From Sellimonas sp963559135 (GTDB lineage Bacteria; Bacillota; Clostridia; Lachnospirales; Lachnospiraceae), in the NCBI GenBank assembly GCA_963559135.1, contig CAUWJP010000011.1, forward strand, positions 12,529 through 76,528: 64,000 nt of DNA, written 5' to 3'. Below the pieces are notes generated by a model that saw nothing but the letters and a program-made list of their open reading frames with translations, did no database searches and had not been told where the DNA came from. The translations under genes and the position numbers were made by a program. How positions within the stretch are numbered: the first letter of the stretch is position 1; each line of letters begins with the position of its first letter. Of the stretch, positions 50,051 through 58,572 are shown in pieces.

Positions 50051-50539
50051 TCAGAATTTCAGCTGCATATCATTCCATTTGGCACCGCCGTGGCTGGAAT
50101 CTGCCACTCCGTGATTTTCAAATCCAAATCCTGCATAGTAATGTACCAGATGATCTTTACACGTCAGCACAACACCTTTTCTGCCACACTCTCTCGCATG
50201 TTCAATCATCCTCTTAAGAAGACGCCCTGCAATTCCCTGTCTCCGGTACTCCGGCAGCACGTCAAGTCCAAACACCGTCTGATAGTCCCCCTTCGGATCG
50301 TGAAGTCCGGTGTCATGGTACATTTCATCCGGCAGGTGAGCCTCTTTCGCCACAGCCCCATTAATAAATCCCACTACTTTTCCGTCTGTTTCCGCCACAA
50401 AAAAGCAGTCCTGGAACGCATCCATCCTCTCCGCAATCTCTTTCTCCGTCGCTGCTTCTGCCTCCGGGAAACATTCCTTTTCTATCTTTGCGAGAACTTC
50501 CGCTTCTTCTCTTTTTGCATTTCTGATAATCATTTTCAT
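50051..50539 (-). CDS. GNAT family N-acetyltransferase
   Basis: A ~162-residue acetyltransferase with the acetyl-CoA loop in the LPEYRRQGIAGRLLKRM region near 105-120 and a C-terminal YYAGFGFENHG. Substrate unknown. The ATG at 50539 has GGAGG 5 bases upstream; ATGs at 50551 and 50533 are alternatives. A hairpin with a T-tract lies just upstream, so expression may be attenuated. Confidence 0.78.
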   Translation of the reverse strand: MKMIIRNAKREEAEVLAKIEKECFPEAEAATEKEIAERMDAFQDCFFVAETDGKVVGFINGAVAKEAHLPDEMYHDTGLHDPKGDYQTVFGLDVLPEYRRQGIAGRLLKRMIEHARECGRKGVVLTCKDHLVHYYAGFGFENHGVADSSHGGAKWNDMQLKF

Positions 50540-50564
50540 CATTACCTCCATTTTACAGACAACA

Positions 50565-50595
50565 AAAAACGAATCTTGTTGCCAGATTCGTTTTC
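50565..50595 (-). terminator. Hairpin with T-tract upstream of the acetyltransferase gene
   Basis: AACGAATCTGG / AAGATTCGTT stem followed by TTTTT on the minus strand, ending 25 bases before the acetyltransferase start. No gene lies immediately upstream on that strand, so it may be an attenuator or the end of a short transcript. Confidence 0.5.
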
Positions 50596-50829
50596 ATCAT
50601 ACCACATTTCTGCGGTATACACTATTATTAATCACTAACTCCCTCTCTCCCTTTAGACAAACTCATTGTAGCATGTTTATTCTATTCTTTCTATAGATTT
50701 TCCAAGTGGACAAAAAATTGGACAATCTTTTTTATTTTTACATCTAGTTTTTTTATTTCCTTTTCTTTATAATAGTTCTAACACATGTTCCAAAACAGAA
50801 CAATATCTTACAGTCAGGAGAAAAAAGCT

Positions 50830-52287
50830 ATGTCAATGTTTTCAGATTTATTAGGGCAGCATATCGCGGCAAAAGGCACCAAATCAAACGAAATGGCGCA
50901 GTTTTGCGGAATTGAACGCTCCTTTATGTATAAAATTATCAAGGGGACACGACATGTAGCGAGCATGGATACCGTTCTTTTGATGGCTGAGTACCTGCGG
51001 CTCACCCCTTCCGAACGAAATGACTTTATCAAATCCTACAAGATTTCCGTCGATGGTCTGGAAAACTACTACCGCAGGAAAAATATCCTTGAATTATTTG
51101 AAAACTTCAGAAAGTACTCTGAGATTTATACTGCTCCGAATTATGAGCCTTTATCCTGTTTTCCGGATACTCCGGGCATCTCTACTATGACCGGGCAGAA
51201 TGAAATCAATCACCAGTTATTCCATATTCTTTTTCTGGAATCGCAGATGAATAACCCTCAGATCCGTCTTCTGATCCAGCCGGATTCAGATTTTCTGATG
51301 AATCTTCTTCCGACACTGGGGTACGAAAACAAAAACCTGTCAATCAGCCATATTATCTGCTTTAATTCCAGCGATCAGCTGACGATTGACAAGAAAAACT
51401 ACAACCTGACCTGTCTGAAGAAGATTCTTCCGGTCTACTGCTGTGCATGTAAGTACGATGTCTATTATTATTATGGAGATCTGGTTCATTCATCAAATGA
51501 GCTTCTGCTCTTTCCTTATCTTGTTCTGACATCCAGACACGCATTTCTTCTTTCCAAAGACATGCGTTCCGGAATCCTGTTTCAGACAGAGGAAAGCCTG
51601 CAGTTCTTTCATCAGATTTATGACCAGTATCTGGAGCAAACCTCTTCCTTCGGTGTTACCATGAACGATCTGTCTACCCAGCTTACTTATTTTCATAATC
51701 TCAGGGCAGAAGTCGATCAGAACTACTGTTTTCAGATGCTCCCTTGTCTGACCTATTGTATTCCGGATTATTTCTACGAGAAGTACATTTATCCGGAACT
51801 TCCAAACCGCGACTATCTGATTTCTATACTGCGAGATTATGTACATGATATCAGGAAACGCTTTATCGCCCACCGCATGTATTTCATTTTTTCCGAAGAA
51901 GGGCTTCGGCGCTTTCTGGATACCGGGCGGGTTCCGGAATATCCACCGGAAGTATACCGGCCGTTTGAGCCTGCGGACCGTGTCGCCCTGATCAAGCAGT
52001 TTCTTCAGATCTGTCCGCATGAAGGGATCCAGATGCTCAAATGCAGTATCGGTGATCTTGACAACGAACTGTTCATGTACGTCAATCGCCGAAACGGCTA
52101 CCTGATGTTCCCATCTTCCAATCCAGACCGGCTGATTTGTCTGGATATCACAGAGCCGGGACTACTCCACGGTTTCTGCGATTTCTGTGAACATCTGGAT
52201 AAAGACCTTTTCTACACGGAAGAGGAAGCGATAGAGATCATTTCTTCTTTATTAACGGAAACAGAACAGAACGAAAATTTTATATAA
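50830..52287 (+). CDS. Large XRE-type helix-turn-helix regulator of unknown class
   Basis: A ~485-residue protein. The N-terminal XRE-like domain is residues 1-~60 of this start (LLGQHIAAKGTKSNEMAQFCG, then MYKIIKGTRHVASMDTVLLMAEY). The remaining ~420 residues match no sensor I know; they are rich in aromatic and hydrophobic residues (YYYYGDLVHSSNELLLFPYLV). No membrane span is evident. The start at 50830 has AGGAG 9 bases before it; a longer frame begins at 50785. It is alone, divergent from the acetyltransferase gene, and ends in a strong hairpin. Ligand and targets unknown. Confidence 0.7.
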   Translation: MSMFSDLLGQHIAAKGTKSNEMAQFCGIERSFMYKIIKGTRHVASMDTVLLMAEYLRLTPSERNDFIKSYKISVDGLENYYRRKNILELFENFRKYSEIYTAPNYEPLSCFPDTPGISTMTGQNEINHQLFHILFLESQMNNPQIRLLIQPDSDFLMNLLPTLGYENKNLSISHIICFNSSDQLTIDKKNYNLTCLKKILPVYCCACKYDVYYYYGDLVHSSNELLLFPYLVLTSRHAFLLSKDMRSGILFQTEESLQFFHQIYDQYLEQTSSFGVTMNDLSTQLTYFHNLRAEVDQNYCFQMLPCLTYCIPDYFYEKYIYPELPNRDYLISILRDYVHDIRKRFIAHRMYFIFSEEGLRRFLDTGRVPEYPPEVYRPFEPADRVALIKQFLQICPHEGIQMLKCSIGDLDNELFMYVNRRNGYLMFPSSNPDRLICLDITEPGLLHGFCDFCEHLDKDLFYTEEEAIEIISSLLTETEQNENFI

Positions 52288-52322
52288 GAGTATATATGAA
52301 GATTTTCATTTTAATAGCTGTA

Positions 52323-52364
52323 AAAAACGCCAGCCCCGGTCTTAGCCGGATCTGGCGTTCTTTG
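52323..52364. terminator. Terminator between the HTH regulator and pflA
   Basis: AACGCCAG / CTGGCGTT with inner CCCGG/CCGG pairing (52326-52359), followed by CTTTG on the plus side and TTTTTTA on the minus side. Convergent units end on it. Confidence 0.7.
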
Positions 52365-52375
52365 ATATAAAGGTC

Positions 52376-53137
52376 TTAATTTACAGTCCTGTTCTTTCTG
52401 TCTTCCATTATGATTTTTAGCAGGAATTCTCTCGCTTCATGAGCTTTTGCCTTATCCATGGCCTCCACTCCTTCCAGCGGATACTTCATCCCAAGCTGCT
52501 CATACTTTTTCGTTCCCATCGTATGATAAGGAAGCACTTCCAGTCCCTTCAGATTTCGGAAACCGGAGATCAGATGTCCCAGTGCCTCCAGTTCTTCTTT
52601 TCCGTCGGTAATACCAGGTACTACAACGTGTCGGATAATCATCGGAACCCCCGCTGCCTCCAGCGCCCCGGCAAACTCCAGTACCGGATATTGCTCCTGC
52701 CCGGTCAGTTCCCTGTGACCTTCTGGAAGGCTGTGTTTAATATCCAGCAGAACCAGATCTGTGACCGCAAACAGCTTCTCAAACTCTTCTTTTCTTGATT
52801 CTCTGTATACGATACCGGATGTATCCAGGCATGTATGGATCCCGGCCTCTTTCGCCTGTCTGAAAAGCTCTGTCAGAAATTCAAGCTGCAAAAGCGGCTC
52901 ACCGCCCGTAGCGGTAATCCCGCCCTTTCTGTAGAACTTCTCATTATGACGGTATGTTTCCAGAAGTTCCTCCACTGTCATGAGATTTCCCTGGTTCGGC
53001 TGCCAGGTGTCCGGATTATGACAGTACTTGCATCTCATCGGACACCCCTGGAAAAAAATGACAAAACGAATTCCGGGACCGTCCACGGTCCCGAAACTCT
53101 CTGTCGAATGAATATATCCCTGATTACATTTCGTCAT
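52376..53137 (-). CDS. pflA: Pyruvate formate-lyase activating enzyme
   Basis: A ~253-residue radical SAM enzyme that installs the glycyl radical. It has GTVDGPGIRFVIFFQGC at the start of the core, with cysteines C32, C36 and C39 in CPMRCKYCHNPDTW, and TGGEPLLQLEF near 80. It uses SAM and reduced flavodoxin. The start at 53137 gives the standard N-terminus but overlaps the end of the preceding glycyl-radical gene by 14 bases and lacks a clear SD; a start at 53161 would add 8 residues. Overlap implies coupling to that gene. Confidence 0.92.
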   Translation of the reverse strand: MTKCNQGYIHSTESFGTVDGPGIRFVIFFQGCPMRCKYCHNPDTWQPNQGNLMTVEELLETYRHNEKFYRKGGITATGGEPLLQLEFLTELFRQAKEAGIHTCLDTSGIVYRESRKEEFEKLFAVTDLVLLDIKHSLPEGHRELTGQEQYPVLEFAGALEAAGVPMIIRHVVVPGITDGKEELEALGHLISGFRNLKGLEVLPYHTMGTKKYEQLGMKYPLEGVEAMDKAKAHEAREFLLKIIMEDRKNRTVN

Positions 53138-53366
53138 GGAATGTTCTGGAAATAACCTCATCCTGCTGTTCTTTTGTCAGCTTATTGAAGTTTACTGCGT
53201 ATCCGGACACACGCACTGTAAGCTGAGGATATTTTTCCGGATGAGCCTGAGCATCCAGAAGCGTATCTTTCGTGAATACATTTACATTCAGATGGTGTCC
53301 GCCTTTTTCAGCATATCCATCTAACAAACCTACAAGATTATCAATCTGAGCATCACTGATTTTCAT
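53124..53366 (-). CDS. Free-standing glycyl-radical domain of pyruvate formate-lyase
   Basis: An 80-residue protein equal to the C-terminal domain of pyruvate formate-lyase. The glycyl-radical loop VRVSGYAVNF is at 51-60, with Gly55 the predicted radical site. AAAGGAGG lies 7 bases before the ATG, so it is translated on its own and not a frameshift remnant. It starts 27 bases after the stop of the large subunit and overlaps pflA. Escherichia coli has a similar spare part (GrcA/YfiD), but there it repairs a full-length enzyme. Here the large subunit lacks this domain, so this protein must complete it. Confidence 0.9.
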   Translation of the reverse strand: MKISDAQIDNLVGLLDGYAEKGGHHLNVNVFTKDTLLDAQAHPEKYPQLTVRVSGYAVNFNKLTKEQQDEVISRTFHDEM

Positions 53367-53393
53367 ATGATTGTCCTCCTTTATTTCGTGTTA

Positions 53394-55478
53394 TTATTCT
53401 TCATCACCTAAATCGGCATTCGGTTCGCAACAAGCGCAATCCGGTTCCAGTTCAAATGCAATATCATCAAAAAGAACCGCATCATCTTTTCCAAGCGCTC
53501 CCGGAATGATAGAGAATGTATTGGAAATACCATCCTGAGCATCTTTAAACGGAAGTTTGGATACAGAACTCAGGGATGCTACCGCGCCATGGCTGTCTCT
53601 GTGGTGCATCGGGTTTGCTCCCGGTGCAAATGGCTCTCCGCCTTTTCTTCCGTCCGGTGTAGATCCTGTGTTCTTTCCGTATACTACGTTAGATGTAATT
53701 GTAAGGATTGATGTTGTCGGAATACCTCCACGATATGTGTGGTTTCCTTTTACATAAGCCATAAACTGATGAACGATATCGTAAGCAATTTCATCTGCAC
53801 GGTCATCATCGTTTCCATATTTCGGGAAATCACCCTCTACCTGGTAATCTACAACGATACCATTTTCATCACGGACTGTTTTTACTTTCGCATATTTGAT
53901 TGCAGAAAGGGAGTCTGCCACTACAGAAAGTCCTGCGATACCCGTTGCGAACCAACGTGTTACTTTCTTGTCATGAAGAGCCATCTGTACCCTTTCATAG
54001 CAATACTTATCATGCATGTAATGGATAATGTTCAGCGCATTTACATATACCTGAGCAAGCCATTTCATCATATCTTTGAACTTGTCCATAACCTCATCGT
54101 AATCAAGGTATTCGGATGTGATCGGACGATATTTCGGTCCAACCTGTTTCTTGGAAATTTCATCCACACCACCATTGATTGCATAGAGCAGACATTTTGC
54201 AAGGTTTGCACGAGCTCCGAAGAACTGCATTTCCTTACCTACACGCATGGAAGATACACAACATGCGATAGCGTAGTCATCACCATGTGTCACTCTCATC
54301 AGGTCATCGTTCTCATACTGGATGGAAGAAGACTCGATGGATGTTTTCGCACAGAAACGCTTGAAGTTTTCCGGAAGTCTTGTGGACCACAGTACTGTCA
54401 GGTTCGGTTCCGGTGCAGTTCCAAGGTTCTGCAGTGTATGAAGGTAACGGTAAGACATCTTTGTAACCATCGGACGTCCGTCGATTCCCATACCTCCGAT
54501 AGATTCTGTTACCCATGTCGGGTCTCCGGAGAACAGTGCATTGTATTCCGGTGTTCTCGCAAATTTTACAAGACGCAGCTTCATGATGAAGTGGTCAATG
54601 AATTCCTGAATCTGTTCCTCTGTGAATGTACCGTTTGCAAGGTCACGCTCAGCGTAAATGTCAAGGAACGTAGAAGTACGTCCAAGAGACATTGCTGCAC
54701 CGTTCTGCTCTTTAATGGCTGCAAGGTATCCAAAGTACAGCCACTGGATTGCTTCCTGTACGTTCTCAGCCGGTCTGGAAATATCAAATCCATAGATCTG
54801 TCCCAGCTCTTTTAACTCTTTTAACGCTTTGATCTGTTCGGAGAGCTCTTCTCTTTCTCTTGTAACATCAGAGTACATGATTGTTCTTGTTGTATCTTTC
54901 TGATGCTGCTTGTCCTCGATCAGTCTGTCCACACCGTAAAGAGCAACTCTTCTGTAGTCACCGATGATACGTCCACGTCCGTATGCGTCCGGAAGTCCTG
55001 TGATGATGTGGCTGGAACGGCACGCTCTCATCTCTGGTGTATACGCATCGAATACTCCGTCATTGTGTGTTTTTCTATGTTTAGTGAAGAATTCAACGAT
55101 TGCCGGATCCACATGGTATCCATTCTCTTCGCAAGCCTTAACTGCCATACGGATACCTCCGTAAGGCTGCAGGGAACGTTTAAACGGCTTGTCTGTCTGA
55201 AAGCCTACGATCTTTTCCTTGCTCTTATCCAGATATCCCGGTCCATGGGATGTGATGGTAGAAATAATTTTCGTGTCCATGTCAAGGACTCCACCTTTTT
55301 CTCGCTCCTGCGCGGACAGATCCATAACCTGCTCCCACAGTGCCTTTGTATCCTCTGTCGGTCCTGCAAGAAAGCTGTCATCACCTAAATATGGTGTATA
55401 GTTTTTCTGGATGAAATCTCTTACATTGATTTCTTTTTCCCAGATACCTCCGCGAAAAGATTCCCATTCTTTTCTCAT
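53394..55478 (-). CDS. pflB: Pyruvate formate-lyase catalytic subunit lacking the glycyl-radical domain
   Basis: A 694-residue barrel subunit that with CoA cleaves pyruvate to acetyl-CoA and formate. The catalytic cysteines C406 and C407 lie in AIACCVSS; GKEMQFFGARANLAKCLLYAINGG follows as in E. coli PflB (where they are C418/C419). The protein ends about 65 residues before the expected end, with a cysteine- and acid-rich tail (DCACCEPNADLGDEE) not part of the usual enzyme. The missing domain is encoded by the next gene. SD AGGAGG and a strong promoter are upstream. The operon is core, radical domain, activator. Confidence 0.95.
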   Translation of the reverse strand: MRKEWESFRGGIWEKEINVRDFIQKNYTPYLGDDSFLAGPTEDTKALWEQVMDLSAQEREKGGVLDMDTKIISTITSHGPGYLDKSKEKIVGFQTDKPFKRSLQPYGGIRMAVKACEENGYHVDPAIVEFFTKHRKTHNDGVFDAYTPEMRACRSSHIITGLPDAYGRGRIIGDYRRVALYGVDRLIEDKQHQKDTTRTIMYSDVTREREELSEQIKALKELKELGQIYGFDISRPAENVQEAIQWLYFGYLAAIKEQNGAAMSLGRTSTFLDIYAERDLANGTFTEEQIQEFIDHFIMKLRLVKFARTPEYNALFSGDPTWVTESIGGMGIDGRPMVTKMSYRYLHTLQNLGTAPEPNLTVLWSTRLPENFKRFCAKTSIESSSIQYENDDLMRVTHGDDYAIACCVSSMRVGKEMQFFGARANLAKCLLYAINGGVDEISKKQVGPKYRPITSEYLDYDEVMDKFKDMMKWLAQVYVNALNIIHYMHDKYCYERVQMALHDKKVTRWFATGIAGLSVVADSLSAIKYAKVKTVRDENGIVVDYQVEGDFPKYGNDDDRADEIAYDIVHQFMAYVKGNHTYRGGIPTTSILTITSNVVYGKNTGSTPDGRKGGEPFAPGANPMHHRDSHGAVASLSSVSKLPFKDAQDGISNTFSIIPGALGKDDAVLFDDIAFELEPDCACCEPNADLGDEE

Positions 55479-55546
55479 GTTGATAATCCTCCTTCAAATA
55501 TAAACCCTATACTGTTACGAAACACTTCTTCCTGTTTCATGGGGCT

Positions 55547-55576
55547 ATTATAGCCGATTTGTGAAATCTGTGTCAA
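55547..55576 (-). promoter_or_regulatory. Promoter of the pyruvate formate-lyase operon
   Basis: Minus-strand TTGACA (55571-55576), 18-base spacer, TATAAT (55547-55552), about 70 bases before the start codon. Near-consensus boxes suit a highly expressed fermentation operon. No Rex-type operator was recognised. Confidence 0.75.
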
Positions 55577-55661
55577 TGCGTTTCATGTACTATTTCAGGA
55601 ACAATTCCTGCTTTTCAGCAACTCCTAGCGATTGTATAGGAAAAAATACAAAATCCGCTCC

Positions 55662-57692
55662 TTATTCATCGTCTTTCAGGAAAAAGAATTCGTCCAGTCG
55701 ACTCTTGCCTCCAAAAATCTTATTGTAGTTGATACAGTCGTCCAGCGCCAGATACGTCTCCTCCTGGCCGCCTGATCCATACTCATGGAATCTGCCGTCC
55801 TGACCGTAGTAGGATGTTCCGCTGAAAGCCGGCACCTTTTCTCTTAAATCAAGAAGATACTGCTGATATTTTGTAAGCTCTACCCCGGCAGTCTCAAGTG
55901 TCATAGCTCCAAGATAGTTACTGCTTGTGAGAACATCCTGTTGCTCCTCAATATCATAATTTGCCCAGATCAAAAACGGTGTCAGGTAATAATTCTGGTT
56001 TTCTTCAAATGTCATTTCCTCATCTGTCTTTCCAAATACATACTGGTAAAAATCTTCGGACAATGTTGGAAGATGATCTCCAAAAAATACAACCACCGTC
56101 GGCTCCTCGGACTTTTCCAGATCTTCGATCAATTTCTGAAGCGCCCGGTCAGATTCATGAACCAGTGACATATACTGTTCCACCTGTGAATCGGTATATT
56201 CCAGCAGTTCAATCGAATTTTCATATTCTTTTGTATATGGGGAATGATTCTGCATAGTGACGCAGAATGTAAATAATGGATCTTCCTCGTCCTCTATCAT
56301 TTCCTCAATCCGGTCAAAACATGCCTCGTCCGAGATAAAATCGCGTACCATTCTCTCCCCTTTAAAATCTTCAAAACTCAAAAACTGATCAAATCCCATT
56401 GCTTCATACGCAACTTCCCGATTATAATTTGTCGGAATAAAAGGATGAATCGCAGTCGTTTTATACCCCTGGCTTTCGAGCGGCTCTACCATAGAGGAAT
56501 CCAGTTTTTTCCCAAGCACTACATAAGGCGTCGAGTTGAACATCCGCATCGATGTTCCTGTCAGGAATTCAAACTCCGTCTTTCCTGTTCCTCCACCCAG
56601 AACAGGAACCAGTAATTTTCCCTTAATTGTATTTTCTGTCAGACTGTTATAAAATGGAACAATTTCATCTGACACCGGGAAATCGCTGATCCATGTCAGA
56701 TCAGAAAAAGTTTCATCCATAATTGCAATGATATTTGGTTTTTCGGTACTTCCTGTATTTCCGGATTCAATCTCGTCCGATACCTGCTGCAGTTCTTCAA
56801 CCGAATATCCTTCCGGCTCCTTTACAATCGAATCTCTGGCACCACGAATAACACACATCTGCATTCCGTAATTATAAAAGCTGTCTCCCGGCCGGTTTCC
56901 ATTCAAAACCACGTTCCAACTGTCCGGCTGGTCTGACCATCCAATATATCGGATTCCTCCAACAAGCAGGATGATGCCCACTACCCGGATCAGAATCTTT
57001 GCTTTTTTTCCCTTCGCAAGTTTATATTTATTTCCTGTATATAAAGAAGTCACGATGCTGATTATAATCACGCCCACAATCAGCATATGCAGTGTCATAG
57101 AATACTCATAGTCACCTGCTACCGTCCTTGCCGTTCCGATATCCAAAAGATCCACAATCTGCAGCGGAAGTCCCCGAAATTCATAAACAAAATAGCTGGC
57201 AATTGTCCATATGAAATACATTGCACTGCACAAAAGCACTGCCAGACGAAGCGAATTACACAACAACAGGAAAATCAAGAAAACAACGGCCGAAACACAA
57301 ATGCTGAGAGACACAAACTGATAAGGGATCGTAAACATCTGTGGATTATAAATCCACTCCATAATCCAGAACATTCCTGTCCCCATGGCAATCGCCAATA
57401 CTACAATACTTCCAACACTGAGTCGCTTAATTTTCCGCTTTTTTCTGAAAAAAAGACAATAAAACTGCCAGAAAATTGCCCCCGCAACGCCAAATATCCA
57501 TAGAAGTACCCATTGTACTATCCCTTTTGTCGAACCTCCATTTGCCGTTCTCCCAAACATTCTCCAGTTTGTCAAAAGCACAACTATAACAGCCAGCCAG
57601 ATGAGTGCAAGTAAAATACTGATGACTTTTGTTTTTCTCCTTTTCCACCTTCTTCTGATCTGTATCATTATCTTTTGTACATTCTGCTTCAT
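55662..57692 (-). CDS. LTA synthase family membrane sulfatase-fold enzyme
   Basis: A 676-residue protein: about six membrane helices in the first 250 residues, then an extracellular sulfatase-fold domain (~318-600). Motifs: IIAIMDETFSD at 321-331, nucleophile Thr372 in GTGKTEFEF, and GDHLPTLS for metal binding near 535. Such enzymes polymerise glycerol-phosphate on lipoteichoic acid or add phosphoglycerol to glycans. Which role this one has is not readable. SD AAGGGGAG supports the start. The gene is alone, after a tRNA on the same strand that has its own terminator. Confidence 0.88.
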   Translation of the reverse strand: MKQNVQKIMIQIRRRWKRRKTKVISILLALIWLAVIVVLLTNWRMFGRTANGGSTKGIVQWVLLWIFGVAGAIFWQFYCLFFRKKRKIKRLSVGSIVVLAIAMGTGMFWIMEWIYNPQMFTIPYQFVSLSICVSAVVFLIFLLLCNSLRLAVLLCSAMYFIWTIASYFVYEFRGLPLQIVDLLDIGTARTVAGDYEYSMTLHMLIVGVIIISIVTSLYTGNKYKLAKGKKAKILIRVVGIILLVGGIRYIGWSDQPDSWNVVLNGNRPGDSFYNYGMQMCVIRGARDSIVKEPEGYSVEELQQVSDEIESGNTGSTEKPNIIAIMDETFSDLTWISDFPVSDEIVPFYNSLTENTIKGKLLVPVLGGGTGKTEFEFLTGTSMRMFNSTPYVVLGKKLDSSMVEPLESQGYKTTAIHPFIPTNYNREVAYEAMGFDQFLSFEDFKGERMVRDFISDEACFDRIEEMIEDEEDPLFTFCVTMQNHSPYTKEYENSIELLEYTDSQVEQYMSLVHESDRALQKLIEDLEKSEEPTVVVFFGDHLPTLSEDFYQYVFGKTDEEMTFEENQNYYLTPFLIWANYDIEEQQDVLTSSNYLGAMTLETAGVELTKYQQYLLDLREKVPAFSGTSYYGQDGRFHEYGSGGQEETYLALDDCINYNKIFGGKSRLDEFFFLKDDE

Positions 57693-57753
57693 ACATGCTC
57701 CCCTTTCGTCACTAAAATATGCATATCAAATCAAACTTCCGTCATTTGAGCAC

Positions 57754-57801
57754 AAAAAAATCACCGTCCCCAGAGATTTCCCTCTCTAAAAACAGTGATT
57801 T
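57754..57801 (-). terminator. Terminator of tRNA-Lys
   Basis: AAATCAC and GTGATTT close an extended imperfect hairpin followed by seven T residues on the minus strand, right after the tRNA. Confidence 0.7.
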
Positions 57802-57804
57802 AAG

Positions 57805-57877
57805 TGCGCCATCAGGGGCTCGAACCCTGGACACCCTGATTAAGAGTCAGGTGCTCTACCAACTGAGCTAATGGCAC
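57805..57877 (-). tRNA. tRNA-Lys (anticodon CTT)
   Basis: A full cloverleaf: acceptor GTGCCAT with ATGGCGC and discriminator A, D-arm AGCTC...GAGC, anticodon stem CCTGA/TCAGG with loop CTCTTAA (anticodon CTT), T-arm CCAGG GTTCGAG CCCTG. Length 73 bases; the CCA end is not encoded. Confidence 0.96.
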
Positions 57878-57911
57878 ATTTTGCATTTTCCACTTCTTCA
57901 ACGCAAGAAAA

Positions 57912-57940
57912 ATTATATTACATTATTCAGGAAAATGCAA
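57912..57940 (-). promoter_or_regulatory. Promoter of tRNA-Lys
   Basis: Minus-strand TTGCAT (57935-57940), 17-base spacer, TATAAT (57912-57917), 34 bases before the tRNA. Confidence 0.7.
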
Positions 57941-58009
57941 GCAAAATTTTAAATTTTTTTTATTTTTTTGTAAAGGCAACTTTAAATCCAGTTTCTCTGG
58001 GCAAAATGA

Positions 58010-58354
58010 TTATCTTTTCCCCGATTTACCATTCAGAATATCCGCAGCATTTCTCAATATTTCAGCCATCTCCCCGGCCTCCATCATTCCTGTCATCCTC
58101 AGAACTTCTTTTCCCTCTGAAAACAGAAGAAATGATGGAAGCGCCCTGATCCGGTATCTTGCGGCCAAGAGAGGGTTCCTCTCTGTCTCCACTCTCACTG
58201 CTTTTATTTCGCCGTCAAACTCTTCTGCAACCAGTCCGAATATGTCTTCCATCATCGAACACGTCCCGCACCAGACTGCATAAAACTCTACCAGCACCGG
58301 CTTTTTCTCCTTCAGTACTTCCTTTCGAAAATTCTGTTCTGTCAGTTCCTGCAT
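58010..58354 (-). CDS. Thioredoxin-like protein
   Basis: A 114-residue thioredoxin with the redox pair C29-G-T-C32 (VEFYAVWCGTC), cis-proline in RALPSFLLF near 71, and GMMEAGEMAEIL at the end. The central Gly-Thr differs from the common Gly-Pro and may tune its potential. It would reduce disulfides in the cytoplasm; no signal peptide. Its ATG lies inside the last codons of the cysteine-rich gene before it (13-base overlap) and has only a weak SD (GGTGTG), so it is probably translated by coupling. Confidence 0.9.
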   Translation of the reverse strand: MQELTEQNFRKEVLKEKKPVLVEFYAVWCGTCSMMEDIFGLVAEEFDGEIKAVRVETERNPLLAARYRIRALPSFLLFSEGKEVLRMTGMMEAGEMAEILRNAADILNGKSGKR

Positions 58355-58509
58355 TTGTCACACCGCCCGGATCTGCAGCCAGGATTGAGAGCCTTATATA
58401 ACTCCGCACAGGATTTTTGGAGGATTCGGATCTTTTTATTCAGCCAGATATTATCATAGCAGAACCTGCCACAGGTATGGCAAACCGTTCTTCTACACTT
58501 TTTTCCCAT
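58342..58509 (-). CDS. Small cysteine-rich protein upstream of thioredoxin
   Basis: A 55-residue protein with eight cysteines and many arginines and lysines: CRRTVCHTCGRFC near the start and CRSGRCDKC at the end, separated by a basic helix. The pattern fits two zinc knuckles. GGTGG lies close before the ATG at 58509; a longer frame from 58539 adds ten residues. The 13-base overlap with the thioredoxin gene argues that it is real. It follows trmB by 33 to 63 bases. Not matched to a named family. Confidence 0.6.
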   Translation of the reverse strand: MGKKCRRTVCHTCGRFCYDNIWLNKKIRILQKSCAELYKALNPGCRSGRCDKCRN

Positions 58510-58572
58510 TTTCCACCCGCCTGCTTTTTCTATCAGCATATGCCAAATGTCGGATTCTGTTACGGGTCTGTT

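Noticed and set aside
53739..54815. Long plus-strand reading frame of 358 codons opposite pflB
   Set aside because: No SD, amino-acid mix is poor for a folded protein, and the pflB frame underneath has catalytic motifs throughout. It is an antisense shadow.
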